64,000 bases of DNA from Gardnerella vaginalis 1500E (GCF_000263595.1 NZ_ADES01000001.1:124001-188000); one strand, 5' to 3'; positions 16,921-26,295 are shown, counted from the first letter of the stretch. Notes: generated by a model from the letters alone, not told the origin. Numbers and translations are program-made.

Positions 16921-19902
16921 ATGACTAGTTCTCGTGGTCCTCATCATAACGTAAGGCGGGTTCATGTTTCTCCAGGTTTATCGAATTCGCAGCAAGTTCC
17001 TCCTGTGTCACAGAACAACTTGTATCAACCTGCGTATTCGGGAATAGACTACGGTAATCAGACTGTTCCCGAGTATCAGCAGCAGTATGTGCAACAAAAT
17101 CAGCAGAATTTACCTTCTCCGGAGCAGATTGCTCAAATGAGCGAGTCAGTTCGCAGTCAATTGTACGAACTGCTGATGCAACTACAAGGAAGTATTGCAT
17201 ACGCAGAGCAGCTCAAAAATTTAGAATTATCACAAGCTGCGCAAAGGGTTGAACAAACAAGAATACGAGTGGAGCAGTTAAGAAAACAGACTATTAATCA
17301 AGTAAACGAACGTTTTAGTAGTGAAACAGACAACGCAGTCAGTAGTTTTAAACAATCTTCTCTAAATATTTCACCATCTGTAATAACCTCACCTATTAAC
17401 GATATAGTCGAAAAACTTAATGATAATGGCGGAAAACAGACTTTAACGCCTTTTATGAAGTTTGGCGACATTAACGTTCAAGGACAGACAGTTGCCGCAC
17501 TAGCGCCATTTGCGTGTATGCGCAACTGGTTAATTAGTGGTGATAAAAATATTTCACAAGAGCTAATTTTTAATTCGCTTATTCGTATTGCTTCAATCGT
17601 GCCACTAAAGCATCTTCGAATTTTAGTTTTTGACCCTCGAATTTCTGCCGGATTAGGAGCATTAGCTCCTTTAAGAGCTATTAATGGAACTACTTTCCCA
17701 CAAGCTTTTAGTGACGAAGATTCGTTTGCTGAAGCGTTGGAACATGCTATGCAATCTGCTGCTCGTAACGCGGAACGCATGTCTATTCAAGGCAAAAAAA
17801 CTTTATTAGATTTATGGGCATCATCTAGCGTTCCAGAAGGAGAATTAGTAATTGCTGTTCTGCTTGATTATCCGTATGGTATTCAAGATAGATTAAAAAA
17901 AATATTGTGCAGAGCTGCAGAAGTAGGTCCTGCATCTGGGTTGTCAATTATTGTACAAAACACTTCAAATTCACCTTTTGAAGGCGATGAATTTACTAAT
18001 AAATCTTCATTACTTCGCATGAAATGTAGCAAATCGTGCTGGTATTGCGAAGAATTCTTCAGTAAAAACGTTACTATTGCGCATGAGTCAATAATAAATT
18101 CAACGGTATTGTCAAAATTGATTGACGCGATTGCTGAGCAAGCTTCAAAAGTGCAAGGTCCTACGTATCCTTTGTACGATTTAATTAAGCCTATTATTGA
18201 AAAACCTTGGCAAGGTGATTCTACTGACAGTCTTGACGCGCTTATTGGAAAAAATGGTCAGCAGAATTTACTGGTTTCGTTTAGATCAGAAAATCCTCCT
18301 ACGCCAAATATGCTTGTTGGCGGAGCTGTAGGTCAAGGTAAATCTAATCTTCTTCTCGATATTATTTTTGCGCTTACTAGTCAATATTCTCCAGATGAGC
18401 TTGAACTGCTTTTGCTTGATTTTAAGCGCGGTTTGGAATTTAAACGTTTCGATAAAGATGAAAATAATGAAGGCTGGATGCCTCATGTTAAAGTGCTTTC
18501 TTTGGAATCTAACCAGCAATTTGGTGTTGCAGTTCTTCGGTACGTTGAGAAAGAACTTGAACGGCGCTCACGAATGTTCAAAAATGCTGGTGCTCACTCA
18601 ATTATTGACTATCGTCAACAAGGTAACAAACTTTCGCGAATGTTACTTATTATCGACGAATTCCATGTGCTGTTTGATGGAGACGACGAGAACGTTGAAG
18701 AAGCAGTGCGTTTGCTTGAGTTGATTGCAAAACAAGGACGTGCGTACGGTGTACATATTTTGCTGGCGTCTCAAACAACTTCTGGAATTTCTGGCTTGAG
18801 AGTAAAAGGTGAATCAATTTTTGCGCAGTTCCCGCTTAGAATGTCGCTAAAAAATACTGTGCAAGAATCGCAAGCTGTTCTTTCGCAACACAACACTGCT
18901 GCTGCTGAACTGACGTACCGTGGCGAAGTTATTTTCAACAAGAATTTCGGTCAAGATCCAGAAGGCTCAAATATTAAGGCTGTTGCAGCTTGGGTAGATT
19001 CTAATAAGTTTGAAAAAATTCAGCACAATTTGTGGTCTTTGCGCCACGACGAGCCTCCAATGGTATTTATTGGCAGCGATTATGCTTCTTGGGATAGTGC
19101 GCAAGTTAAGCAGATTAAACCACGCACGGACGATATGGTTGAAGCCTGGATTGGTAGACCTATTGCAATTACTAAAAAGCCGTATGTTGTTGAATTAGAT
19201 ACCGACACTAATCAAGGTATTGCAATGGTAGGTACGGGAGATCAAGAAGCGGCATCGGTAATTATTTCAGCAAGCGCAACCGTATTAAAAACGATTGGTA
19301 ACAATGCGCACTTAGTTGTTCTTTGTGGTCTTAATAAAATTCCTGAGGAGATTTCGCAATTCTTCAATGACGTACGTAACAATGGTATTGACGTTACTTT
19401 TGTTCCGCGCAAAGAAGTACCTGAATATTTAGTTTCTACATTCTCACAAGTATTTTCCGATGGTGAAGAACACCCAACTTTGGTTTTGGGATTGGGAATT
19501 CAACGAATACCTGGAATGAGTAAAACTATTGTTAAATCTGAGTCGGATCCGGATATTGAGGATTTTAGTCTTGATTTTTCTGAGGATGAGCCGCTAAATA
19601 CGGGAAACTCTGTGATTGAGAAGATTTGTCATGAGGGTGGTTTGCAGAAAATATTTTGTATTGGATGGTGGTCTAGTCTTCAAGGTGTTAGTGACACACT
19701 TGGCTATTCGCGATCCGGAATTGGCAAATATTTATTGCTTAAAACGGGCATAGATGATGCACGAGAAATTGCTGGACCGTTAATGAAGTTAACAGAGGAT
19801 CATCCGCGAGTAACTGTGATTGATAAAGGCTCTGAAGAAGGAGCTGTAACGCTTGTGCCATTTTCTACTTTACCTGATGATTTTTGGGAGAATAAAAGAT
19901 GA
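16921..19902 (+). CDS. FtsK/SpoIIIE-type ATPase of a candidate type VII-like locus
   Basis: A 993-residue protein with no evident transmembrane helix. The first 75 residues are disordered and Gln/Asn/Tyr-rich, then a coiled coil spans about 78-130. A degenerate first ATPase-like region (about 170-430, with LRILVFDPR) is followed by an active FtsK/SpoIIIE domain. That domain has Walker A GGAVGQGKS (Lys474), LLLLDFKRG, Walker B LLIIDE (Asp579-Glu580) and VHILLASQTT. A third, degenerate region starts near 735 with IAMVGTGDQEA. Tandem ATPase domains recall EccC/EssC motors of type VII secretion, but the N-terminal FHA and membrane helices of those proteins are missing. Upstream AGAGAGAGTAGAAG gives a modest ribosome-binding site. 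The stop overlaps the next gene by 4 bases. DNA translocation is an alternative role. Confidence 0.8.
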   Translation: MTSSRGPHHNVRRVHVSPGLSNSQQVPPVSQNNLYQPAYSGIDYGNQTVPEYQQQYVQQNQQNLPSPEQIAQMSESVRSQLYELLMQLQGSIAYAEQLKNLELSQAAQRVEQTRIRVEQLRKQTINQVNERFSSETDNAVSSFKQSSLNISPSVITSPINDIVEKLNDNGGKQTLTPFMKFGDINVQGQTVAALAPFACMRNWLISGDKNISQELIFNSLIRIASIVPLKHLRILVFDPRISAGLGALAPLRAINGTTFPQAFSDEDSFAEALEHAMQSAARNAERMSIQGKKTLLDLWASSSVPEGELVIAVLLDYPYGIQDRLKKILCRAAEVGPASGLSIIVQNTSNSPFEGDEFTNKSSLLRMKCSKSCWYCEEFFSKNVTIAHESIINSTVLSKLIDAIAEQASKVQGPTYPLYDLIKPIIEKPWQGDSTDSLDALIGKNGQQNLLVSFRSENPPTPNMLVGGAVGQGKSNLLLDIIFALTSQYSPDELELLLLDFKRGLEFKRFDKDENNEGWMPHVKVLSLESNQQFGVAVLRYVEKELERRSRMFKNAGAHSIIDYRQQGNKLSRMLLIIDEFHVLFDGDDENVEEAVRLLELIAKQGRAYGVHILLASQTTSGISGLRVKGESIFAQFPLRMSLKNTVQESQAVLSQHNTAAAELTYRGEVIFNKNFGQDPEGSNIKAVAAWVDSNKFEKIQHNLWSLRHDEPPMVFIGSDYASWDSAQVKQIKPRTDDMVEAWIGRPIAITKKPYVVELDTDTNQGIAMVGTGDQEAASVIISASATVLKTIGNNAHLVVLCGLNKIPEEISQFFNDVRNNGIDVTFVPRKEVPEYLVSTFSQVFSDGEEHPTLVLGLGIQRIPGMSKTIVKSESDPDIEDFSLDFSEDEPLNTGNSVIEKICHEGGLQKIFCIGWWSSLQGVSDTLGYSRSGIGKYLLLKTGIDDAREIAGPLMKLTEDHPRVTVIDKGSEEGAVTLVPFSTLPDDFWENKR

Positions 19903-20477
19903 TAGATATGATGCGTAATGCTATAAGTAGAACAAACACTACGGATATGAATCAGCAATATAGTACTTATTTGAATTCGCTGAACCAACTTTTAGCTTTT
20001 CCTCAGCGTCAGCAAAAAGAACTTAGTAATGCTTCCAGAATTGGTGCTGATGAATTGCATTCTGCAGAATCATATGAACGCGATTTGCAGCAATCTTGGA
20101 AAGAAATTGACCGTTTGCAGAGGGAGCTAAACGACAAAGTTGGAAGACTTTCTCAAGTAACTGGAGTATTCCTTCAAGAGCGTCCTCCTATTGTTCAGCA
20201 CAATTCTTCTAAAGATTTGATTGTAGATTTTCGTAGTATGCTTCAGCGCGTGGAATCATTGAATTCTTCTCAATCATGGATTAATGAGCTAAATCGCAAA
20301 ATTACTGCCGTAAACTATGTTCGTCCTGCGGCCCCAATTAGAACAATGCCAGTAACTAGCAGTAGTTCGACGCAATCGGATAATACTACACAGAATAAAC
20401 CTAATACAAAAATGATGATTATTGCAGGCATAGCAATAGTTGCTGTAATTGTGGTAATCGCGGTAATAATGTTTTAA
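19899..20477 (+). CDS. Tail-anchored coiled-coil protein of the candidate type VII-like locus
   Basis: A 192-residue protein. A long helical, coiled-coil-prone region (about residues 20-140) includes SYERDLQQSWKEIDRLQREL. A Ser/Thr/Gln-rich linker and one C-terminal helix (MMIIAGIAIVAVIVVIAVIM, about 170-191) follow, so it is probably tail-anchored with the bulk in the cytoplasm. No family is recognised. It is translationally coupled to the ATPase gene (ATGA overlap), so the two may form a complex in which this protein brings the soluble motor to the membrane; that is inference. Confidence 0.7.
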   Translation: MIDMMRNAISRTNTTDMNQQYSTYLNSLNQLLAFPQRQQKELSNASRIGADELHSAESYERDLQQSWKEIDRLQRELNDKVGRLSQVTGVFLQERPPIVQHNSSKDLIVDFRSMLQRVESLNSSQSWINELNRKITAVNYVRPAAPIRTMPVTSSSSTQSDNTTQNKPNTKMMIIAGIAIVAVIVVIAVIMF

Positions 20478-20500
20478 ATGATTAGAAGTAAGGATACTGT

Positions 20501-20998
20501 ATGGTACGTCAAGTAAGAATTGTAAACACTGACAATATGCAAACGCAAAATTTTGCTGATAGATTTTCTTTGCGAACTCCGCAGCAAAAAGATGATCAGT
20601 TTAAAGATGCTGACACTGAGGTAAAAACTTCTGCATGGGAACTTGAGAATAGACATGCTGTTCGTTCTCAGCAAATTTTGGAAGCGGTTCGCAGTCTTGA
20701 TACAACCACTAACGAAACGTATAAACAGCAGATTATTGACCACATTGATGAATTATATAAGCAGCGTTTTGGTGGGCATCTTGTTGCGTTATTTGCAAAG
20801 TGCTACATTGGCTACCCCTACGTTGACCATTACGTTTCAATTGATGGTGCTATTGTTGAGCATTACAAAGACAGTGATACTGTGCCTCCACTATTCCAAC
20901 CGGCTCGCAGTTTAGCGGCTTCTCCGCAATACGCTTATATTGAAATTTATTCGGATGGAGAAGTGGTTCCTATTGCTGAAGACGGCACGGAAAGATAA
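20501..20998 (+). CDS. Uncharacterised 165-residue protein of the candidate type VII-like locus
   Basis: No family is recognised. The first 45 residues are polar and look disordered. Helices follow (ENRHAVRSQQILEAVRSL, then YKQQIIDHIDELYKQRF). The C-terminal half looks compact, with GGHLVALFAKCYIGYPYVDHYV and repeated aromatic residues, ending in an acidic tail. There is no signal peptide or membrane helix. It starts 23 bases after the tail-anchored protein on the same transcript, with AAGGA about 10 bases before the ATG. It is followed by an internal promoter, so it closes the first sub-operon. Confidence 0.65.
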   Translation: MVRQVRIVNTDNMQTQNFADRFSLRTPQQKDDQFKDADTEVKTSAWELENRHAVRSQQILEAVRSLDTTTNETYKQQIIDHIDELYKQRFGGHLVALFAKCYIGYPYVDHYVSIDGAIVEHYKDSDTVPPLFQPARSLAASPQYAYIEIYSDGEVVPIAEDGTER

Positions 20999-21038
20999 TG
21001 AATTTCATAAAAAATAGTTAATCGAATGAGGTAGAACT

Positions 21039-21047
21039 TGCTATAAT
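21039..21047 (+). promoter_or_regulatory. Extended -10 promoter inside the locus
   Basis: TGCTATAAT is an exact extended -10 element (TGnTATAAT) in the 106-base gap before the 585-residue protein gene. No good -35 is seen, which extended -10 promoters can lack. It would let the second sub-operon be expressed separately. Confidence 0.6.
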
Positions 21048-21104
21048 TTATAACATTGTTGCTATTTCGCGGCAGTGAATTGCCTTTTAAGAGAGGGAGA
21101 CGAC

Positions 21105-22862
21105 ATGGAGGAAACTGTAGATCCTCGTGCGCTACAAAAGTATTTGGATAATATAACTTCATCTATTTACCAAGTTGACAGCAAAGTTAATCTTGTTAGC
21201 GGAGAAGTAAGTCGAGTTGGTAAAGATCTTAATGAAACACATTCTGAGTTAAAAAAGCTAAGCCAAGCCTTCTACGAATATGTTGATGCAGCTAAACGAG
21301 CTGCCAATGCTCAACGTGCAGAAACTAAGTTGGGTAATCTTAAAAGTGAGCTTGATCGACAGTACGGTCATTACGATAAAGTTCGTCGTACTTCGATTGG
21401 TGTTTTGCAAGCCTTTGATGTTGCTAACGTAAGTGACGCGGTTGTTTCTCACGTTTCAGAAGAATTGATGATTCAAAGTCCTCGATATTGGCTTGCTCCT
21501 GCGCTTGTTGCAGTCGCTGCTTGGAGTCGTAATGATAAAGAGATTGTAGAAAAGTCAGTTGAAGAAGCATTTAATAGAAACTCTGCAAAGACATCGTTGT
21601 TCTTCGCGCTAGTTTTGCGTCGTATGGGAAGAAACGAATCTGCGTTGCGTTGGCTTAGGCACTATTTGCAAAGCTGTGATTCTAAGGCGCTTACTCGTGA
21701 GTTTGCAGTAATTCTTGAAGCTGCAGCACAGGGTGCGTTTGGTAAAAATGGCGCGCAAATGCTTTCTGCGCAAATTAAAAAATGGAATGACGAACTGCGC
21801 TTAGACGACGATATTGTAAAATTGCAGGTGCAGGAATGGGTGCAGGAGCTCGAAAACAATCGCTCAATGTTGGCTCCTAACGAGTATAAGGAACTGCGTG
21901 ATTGTTGCCCAGATTTCCATAAGTTGGTGGATATGCTTGAGGCTGCAACTTCTCTTGGCAACACGAGGGATAAGTATAAAGCTATAAAAGATGACACCAC
22001 TACTACTCTTCAAGCATCTGCAGATATGCTTGATGATTTACTTGAGCAGTTGGTTACAGAATACGATGACGAAGAGTTGCCGTTAAGACGAGAAGTAGCT
22101 TATAACGAGGCTATTGTTGAAACTGATGGCGATATGGAAAAGGCTGAAAAGAAGGCAGATCAGTACAAGCGAGCTTTGGAAGAAACGGTTGATGCTGTTA
22201 CTTTGCAAACTCGAACTGCAATCTCTCCTGATTTGATGGGTGTTTCTGTACAAACTCAGAAGGTTTCTACTGGCGCAGGTCAAAAAGATTTCTTAGCAGC
22301 TTTGAATGAGTATACAAAGAATTATCGTTCTAAAACGGTTACTTCGGTGCGAATTGTTCTTGATAAGAAACATTCAAAATTAGCTGAACAATATAATTTT
22401 GTTGGTTATACTGGTGAAACTAGAGAAAATGAAAATGTTGCTTTTAACAATCTTCATCACGCCTGGGATGAAACTTTTGACGAATATATAAAAAAGTTGC
22501 AGTTCAATAATGATGAACTTATTAAGCCTATTATATTTTCTGTTATTGGTGTCGTTATTCTTTTCATCTTGCACCTTGCAGCTTTTGCATTTTTCGTTGC
22601 TTTTGCATGTGTAGCCGGTATAGCTATTTGGGCTAGTAACAAAAAGAAGAAGGCAGATGAGGCTGTTGCGGAAGCCTTGAAGAGTAAAGAAGAAGCTTTT
22701 AAAATTTCAAGGCTTCATTTAGCAGCTGCTCGTGCCGCTTTCGTTGACATTCAATTCGAATATCAGGAACTTAATAAAGATGAAGAAGGATTAAGGAATT
22801 TGATTGAAACTTGGCCTACTGCAGAACCTTCATCAAACGAATCTCAAGAGGAAGAGAAATAA
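21105..22862 (+). CDS. Coiled-coil protein with paired membrane helices (candidate type VII-like locus)
   Basis: A 585-residue protein of unrecognised family. Residues 1-80 are coiled-coil-prone. About 95-240 is helical and may be a TPR-like repeat array (YWLAPALVAVAAWSRND, then TSLFFALVLRRMGRNESALRW). Further helical segments run to 430. Two adjacent hydrophobic helices lie near 474-511, and a Lys-rich coiled coil and acidic tail follow. The topology suggests two large cytoplasmic parts joined by a hairpin in the membrane. The ATG at 21105 is preferred because GAGAGGGAG precedes it; an in-frame ATG 30 bases upstream has no such site. The next gene starts 2 bases after the stop. A structural membrane component of a secretion complex is a reasonable guess, not shown. 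Confidence 0.7.
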   Translation: MEETVDPRALQKYLDNITSSIYQVDSKVNLVSGEVSRVGKDLNETHSELKKLSQAFYEYVDAAKRAANAQRAETKLGNLKSELDRQYGHYDKVRRTSIGVLQAFDVANVSDAVVSHVSEELMIQSPRYWLAPALVAVAAWSRNDKEIVEKSVEEAFNRNSAKTSLFFALVLRRMGRNESALRWLRHYLQSCDSKALTREFAVILEAAAQGAFGKNGAQMLSAQIKKWNDELRLDDDIVKLQVQEWVQELENNRSMLAPNEYKELRDCCPDFHKLVDMLEAATSLGNTRDKYKAIKDDTTTTLQASADMLDDLLEQLVTEYDDEELPLRREVAYNEAIVETDGDMEKAEKKADQYKRALEETVDAVTLQTRTAISPDLMGVSVQTQKVSTGAGQKDFLAALNEYTKNYRSKTVTSVRIVLDKKHSKLAEQYNFVGYTGETRENENVAFNNLHHAWDETFDEYIKKLQFNNDELIKPIIFSVIGVVILFILHLAAFAFFVAFACVAGIAIWASNKKKKADEAVAEALKSKEEAFKISRLHLAAARAAFVDIQFEYQELNKDEEGLRNLIETWPTAEPSSNESQEEEK

Positions 22863-22864
22863 CG

Positions 22865-24049
22865 ATGGACAACACTAATCTTAACAATTACCAGCACGGC
22901 CAACCATCTCAAGAACAAGGTGGGCAGCAAGATAACAGCGCACAGCAGGGTAATAATGTTCAGCCAAATAGCGGTGCTCAACAAGTGAATAATAATCAAG
23001 GATATGATGCAAATAATGCGCAATCTGTAGCGGATAATGCTAATTATTATTCTCAATCAACGCAGTCTCAATCGCCGTATCCTAATCAGTCTACTTACTC
23101 TAATGGCGCGTATGATTATTCGTATAATTATTCAGCTACTAATCAATATGGTAATGTGCAGGATAATCAAGGCTATCCTTCGCAACAGTCTTACGGAGCG
23201 CAGTATGATAATTCGCAAGCTGGATATTCGCAATATAGTACTGATAATTCTGGGTATGGTTCTACGTATGGTTCCTCAAATGAATCTTCGTACGGATCTA
23301 CTAATTCTAATTATTATGTAAATAATTCGCAGTCTACTTACGGTTCTGCTTCCAATTACGGTTCGTATTCTACGTATGATGCTCCTAATCAGATGAGCGC
23401 TTCTGATCAACAGGGTGCTTCTTCTCAGAATCCTGCCGGTGTAGAAACTGGTGCTCCTAATCGGGATAACGCGCCAGTTCAAGAAAATGTTGCGGATAAG
23501 TCTTCAGGTCCGAAGCATGCAGAATCTAAGTCAGAAGAACCTAAGAGTGCGGAAGATAATACTGTTGCAAGTGAATCTGCAACGAGTGTGTTTGACGCAA
23601 GTACTCCTGTAGCAAGCCAGTCTTCGTACGCCGTGTCAAATACAGCAGTTAGTCCTGATTTAGCAGCTTCGAATAACATGACTTCTAGCACTACTACTTA
23701 TGAGCAATACGGTACTCAATATGCTTCTTCTGTTAATTCTCCTGTGAATGGCGGAATGCAGGGAATGAGCAATACAATGCCGGGTGCTCCTATGAACGGT
23801 GGTATGCAGGGAGCGCAGGGTGGTATGCCAGGAATGAACAATATGGTTCAGCGTCCAGGTGCTCGTAGGCGTCCACGTTTTGTTCCTAAACCAAAACGTG
23901 AAGAAGACGCATCATTTGTTGAACGCAGGAATCTTCTTACCGCAACCGCCTCTAGTGCAAAACACCAGATAACTCGTGAACGAAAAATAGCTGGCAACTT
24001 GCCTGATTGGGATCCGTTGCCACCTAGCGAAATCCTAATTACTCGATGA
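22865..24049 (+). CDS. Asn/Gln/Ser/Tyr/Gly-rich disordered protein
   Basis: A 394-residue low-complexity protein. Residues 1-200 are dominated by Asn, Gln, Ser, Tyr and Gly, with recurring SYG and YGS units, so the composition is prion-like. A Ser/Ala/Glu-rich part follows, then Met/Gly/Gln repeats (GGMQGM, GGMQGA, GGMPGM at about residues 295-325). The last 70 residues differ: they are basic (RRRPRFVPKPKREED) and end in GNLPDWDPLPPSEILITR, which looks like a conserved binding tail. There is no signal peptide or membrane helix. It starts 2 bases after the preceding stop, and the upstream stop region supplies the GAGGAAGAG ribosome-binding site. An adaptor or scaffold that condenses or docks on the ATPases is possible. 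Confidence 0.68.
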   Translation: MDNTNLNNYQHGQPSQEQGGQQDNSAQQGNNVQPNSGAQQVNNNQGYDANNAQSVADNANYYSQSTQSQSPYPNQSTYSNGAYDYSYNYSATNQYGNVQDNQGYPSQQSYGAQYDNSQAGYSQYSTDNSGYGSTYGSSNESSYGSTNSNYYVNNSQSTYGSASNYGSYSTYDAPNQMSASDQQGASSQNPAGVETGAPNRDNAPVQENVADKSSGPKHAESKSEEPKSAEDNTVASESATSVFDASTPVASQSSYAVSNTAVSPDLAASNNMTSSTTTYEQYGTQYASSVNSPVNGGMQGMSNTMPGAPMNGGMQGAQGGMPGMNNMVQRPGARRRPRFVPKPKREEDASFVERRNLLTATASSAKHQITRERKIAGNLPDWDPLPPSEILITR

Positions 24050-24064
24050 AAATAGAGGTAAATA

Positions 24065-24676
24065 ATGTCTGAAGATGTTTATTCTGCTTGGGTGAATAGG
24101 TTAAGTGCTTTTGCTGATGATCCAAATACTTCGTTAGTCGGATTGCCGGAGATTACGGTTGATACTTTCCCATCATCAACATTTGAGCGTTTGATGAAGC
24201 ATATTAATAGAGCAGAAAATAAAGTTATGGAGCGCTGGGATACAGAATTATCCAGAGGTATACAGAATGCTTCTGACGCGCATGAGCTTTCCAACGCAAT
24301 ATTGCATTCTCGCAAATTGTTGGCGCGAAGAATAGCTCTAGATAATCATCCTAGTTTGCCGGAAGTTTTACGTTCTAATCTCATGAAAAACGCAACTGCT
24401 GATATTAATAATCTGCAAAAAGACTTGGAGAAAAATGTTAGCAAAAGTACGGATTCTTGGGGTGTAAATTCGAGCGATCAACTTTTGGAAATAGTGAGAA
24501 CTTCTCCTCTTACTGCAGTGCTTAACGAAAATTATCAAAATAATGATGCTATTATGCAAGTAATCAATCAAGCGGAGAATTATTCTCAACAACCAGATTC
24601 TTCTGAAGAAGATAATAACGCAAACAATGGCGGTTTGAAAGGTTTCTTTGGCTGGTTGTTTGGTAGTTCAAGGTAG
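24065..24676 (+). CDS. Uncharacterised 203-residue helical protein with amphipathic C-terminus
   Basis: No family is recognised. The protein is mostly helical and charged, with a middle segment NLMKNATADINNLQKDLEKNV. An acidic Asn-rich linker then leads to a hydrophobic, glycine-rich end (GGLKGFFGWLFGSSR). That end could lie along a membrane or dock into a partner. It lies 15 bases after the disordered protein and 5 bases before the AAA+ ATPase gene, so it is probably co-translated with the ATPase and may be its partner. Confidence 0.65.
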   Translation: MSEDVYSAWVNRLSAFADDPNTSLVGLPEITVDTFPSSTFERLMKHINRAENKVMERWDTELSRGIQNASDAHELSNAILHSRKLLARRIALDNHPSLPEVLRSNLMKNATADINNLQKDLEKNVSKSTDSWGVNSSDQLLEIVRTSPLTAVLNENYQNNDAIMQVINQAENYSQQPDSSEEDNNANNGGLKGFFGWLFGSSR

Positions 24677-24681
24677 GTTAT

Positions 24682-26235
24682 ATGCCAAATTATGCTGGAA
24701 CGAGGAAAATTGTTGAGCAATTTTTGAAAGCTCGCGTCCCTCTAATTGTTATTAACTCAGTAGAACCAAGTCGCGTTGCTGAGTTGCTTAGCGATATTGC
24801 TAGTGAGTTGCGCTCGCTGCCATTCTTTGAGTTTTCTGCAACTGAAGGTTTGGTCGAATTGTTGTCTAGAAAGCAAATGTCTGACGATTATTCGCTGGTA
24901 GGAGCTTTAGATACTGCAAAGCAAACATTTAAGACTCGCCAGAATGTGAATTATATTTTCAGCGATCTTGATGGTATTGAAAGTGATACAACAACAGCTC
25001 GTCATTTTGCGCAAATGGTTCGTCTTGCAGAGCCTCACCAAGGTTCGATGATTTTGATTGTTGACAAGCCTGTTTGGAGCGGATTGTCGCGACTTGGCAT
25101 GACAACTTCACTAGATTTGCCAGATATTGATGAATTGTACGATGTGCTGTCGGAAACTATTGAGACTAATCGTATGAACGTGCGCATTGACTGGCAGCAT
25201 GATGAAATTCGTAGAGCTGCAGAAATTTTGCTCGGTGTTACCGAAGCAGAAGCGGTTAATGTGCTTGCAACGCTTATTGCTAAAGGGTTTATTACCAACG
25301 AAGACATTCCTGAATTGTCTAAATTCAAGGATCGTATTTTTGGCAATATGACAGGTATTGAGCGCATTAAGTTGCAAGATGATTATCAAGTTGGCGGCCT
25401 TTCCAACCTTAAGTCTTGGCTTAAAAAACGCGAAGCGCTTATTAAATCAGATTTGACTAATTCTCCGCTGCACCCGCCTAAAGGTGTACTGCTTTGTGGT
25501 GTTCCTGGCTGCGGTAAATCACTTTCTGCTAAGGCAATAGCACATGAGTGGGAGTTGCCATTGTACAGGCTTGATATGGGTTCTGTGCTAGGCATGTATG
25601 TTGGAGAATCAGAGTCTAATCTTCGCGAAGCTTTGGCTGCTGCAGATCGAGTTGCGCCATGCGTATTGTGGATTGACGAGATTGAAAAAGGTCTTTCCGG
25701 TTCAAATGGTGACAGTGGTGGCGGAGTGGCTAAGCGATTAGTTGGCCAGTTCCTATTCTGGCTGCAAGAGTCTACGTCTAAAGTATTCCTTGTTGCTACA
25801 GCTAATGACGTTTCGTCTTTGCCTCCTGAATTACTTCGTAAAGGTAGATTCGATGAAATATTCTTCGTTGATTTGCCGACGGAAGATGAGCGTGCGGAGA
25901 TTCTTCGCCTTTGCTTTACGAAATATGCAAAAGTATGCCCAGATCCTTCTTTGATTAACGAATTGGTGGAGCTTTCGGATGGTTTTGCAGGTTCGGATAT
26001 TGATGCTGTTGTGCACGATATTGCTTCTGACATGTTTGCAAATCATTCCGTTATGCTTCCTGACGAAGGCTACATAATTGACGTGTTTAAGAACGTTGTT
26101 CCATTTTCTAAGTCCAATCCTGAAGAAGTTGCTGCTATTCGCGACTGGGGCAATAATCGTGCAGTGCCGGCTGGTGAAAAACGACAGGATATTCAGCAGC
26201 AAACTGTTTCTACTGGTCGCAGAGTTATTATGTAA
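24682..26235 (+). CDS. Ycf46-like AAA+ ATPase
   Basis: A 517-residue protein. The N-terminal half (1-240) is a recognition domain. The AAA+ module (about 245-480) has Walker A CGVPGCGKS (Lys279), the pore-side segment LGMYVGESESNLREAL, Walker B CVLWIDEIEK (Asp332-Glu333), sensor 1 VATAND and the arginine-finger region LRKGRFDEIFFVDLP. The sequence from GVLLCG to DLPTEDER strongly resembles Ycf46 proteins of chloroplasts and cyanobacteria, whose role is unclear. Type VII systems use a different AAA+ protein (EccA), so this could be an analogous unfoldase or remodeller. It is the last gene before the small helical proteins. Confidence 0.85.
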   Translation: MPNYAGTRKIVEQFLKARVPLIVINSVEPSRVAELLSDIASELRSLPFFEFSATEGLVELLSRKQMSDDYSLVGALDTAKQTFKTRQNVNYIFSDLDGIESDTTTARHFAQMVRLAEPHQGSMILIVDKPVWSGLSRLGMTTSLDLPDIDELYDVLSETIETNRMNVRIDWQHDEIRRAAEILLGVTEAEAVNVLATLIAKGFITNEDIPELSKFKDRIFGNMTGIERIKLQDDYQVGGLSNLKSWLKKREALIKSDLTNSPLHPPKGVLLCGVPGCGKSLSAKAIAHEWELPLYRLDMGSVLGMYVGESESNLREALAAADRVAPCVLWIDEIEKGLSGSNGDSGGGVAKRLVGQFLFWLQESTSKVFLVATANDVSSLPPELLRKGRFDEIFFVDLPTEDERAEILRLCFTKYAKVCPDPSLINELVELSDGFAGSDIDAVVHDIASDMFANHSVMLPDEGYIIDVFKNVVPFSKSNPEEVAAIRDWGNNRAVPAGEKRQDIQQQTVSTGRRVIM

Positions 26236-26295
26236 ATTGGTTTATAAAATTGGAAAAAATTTTAATTTCAACAATTTTAGGAAAAAGGAGCAGTT

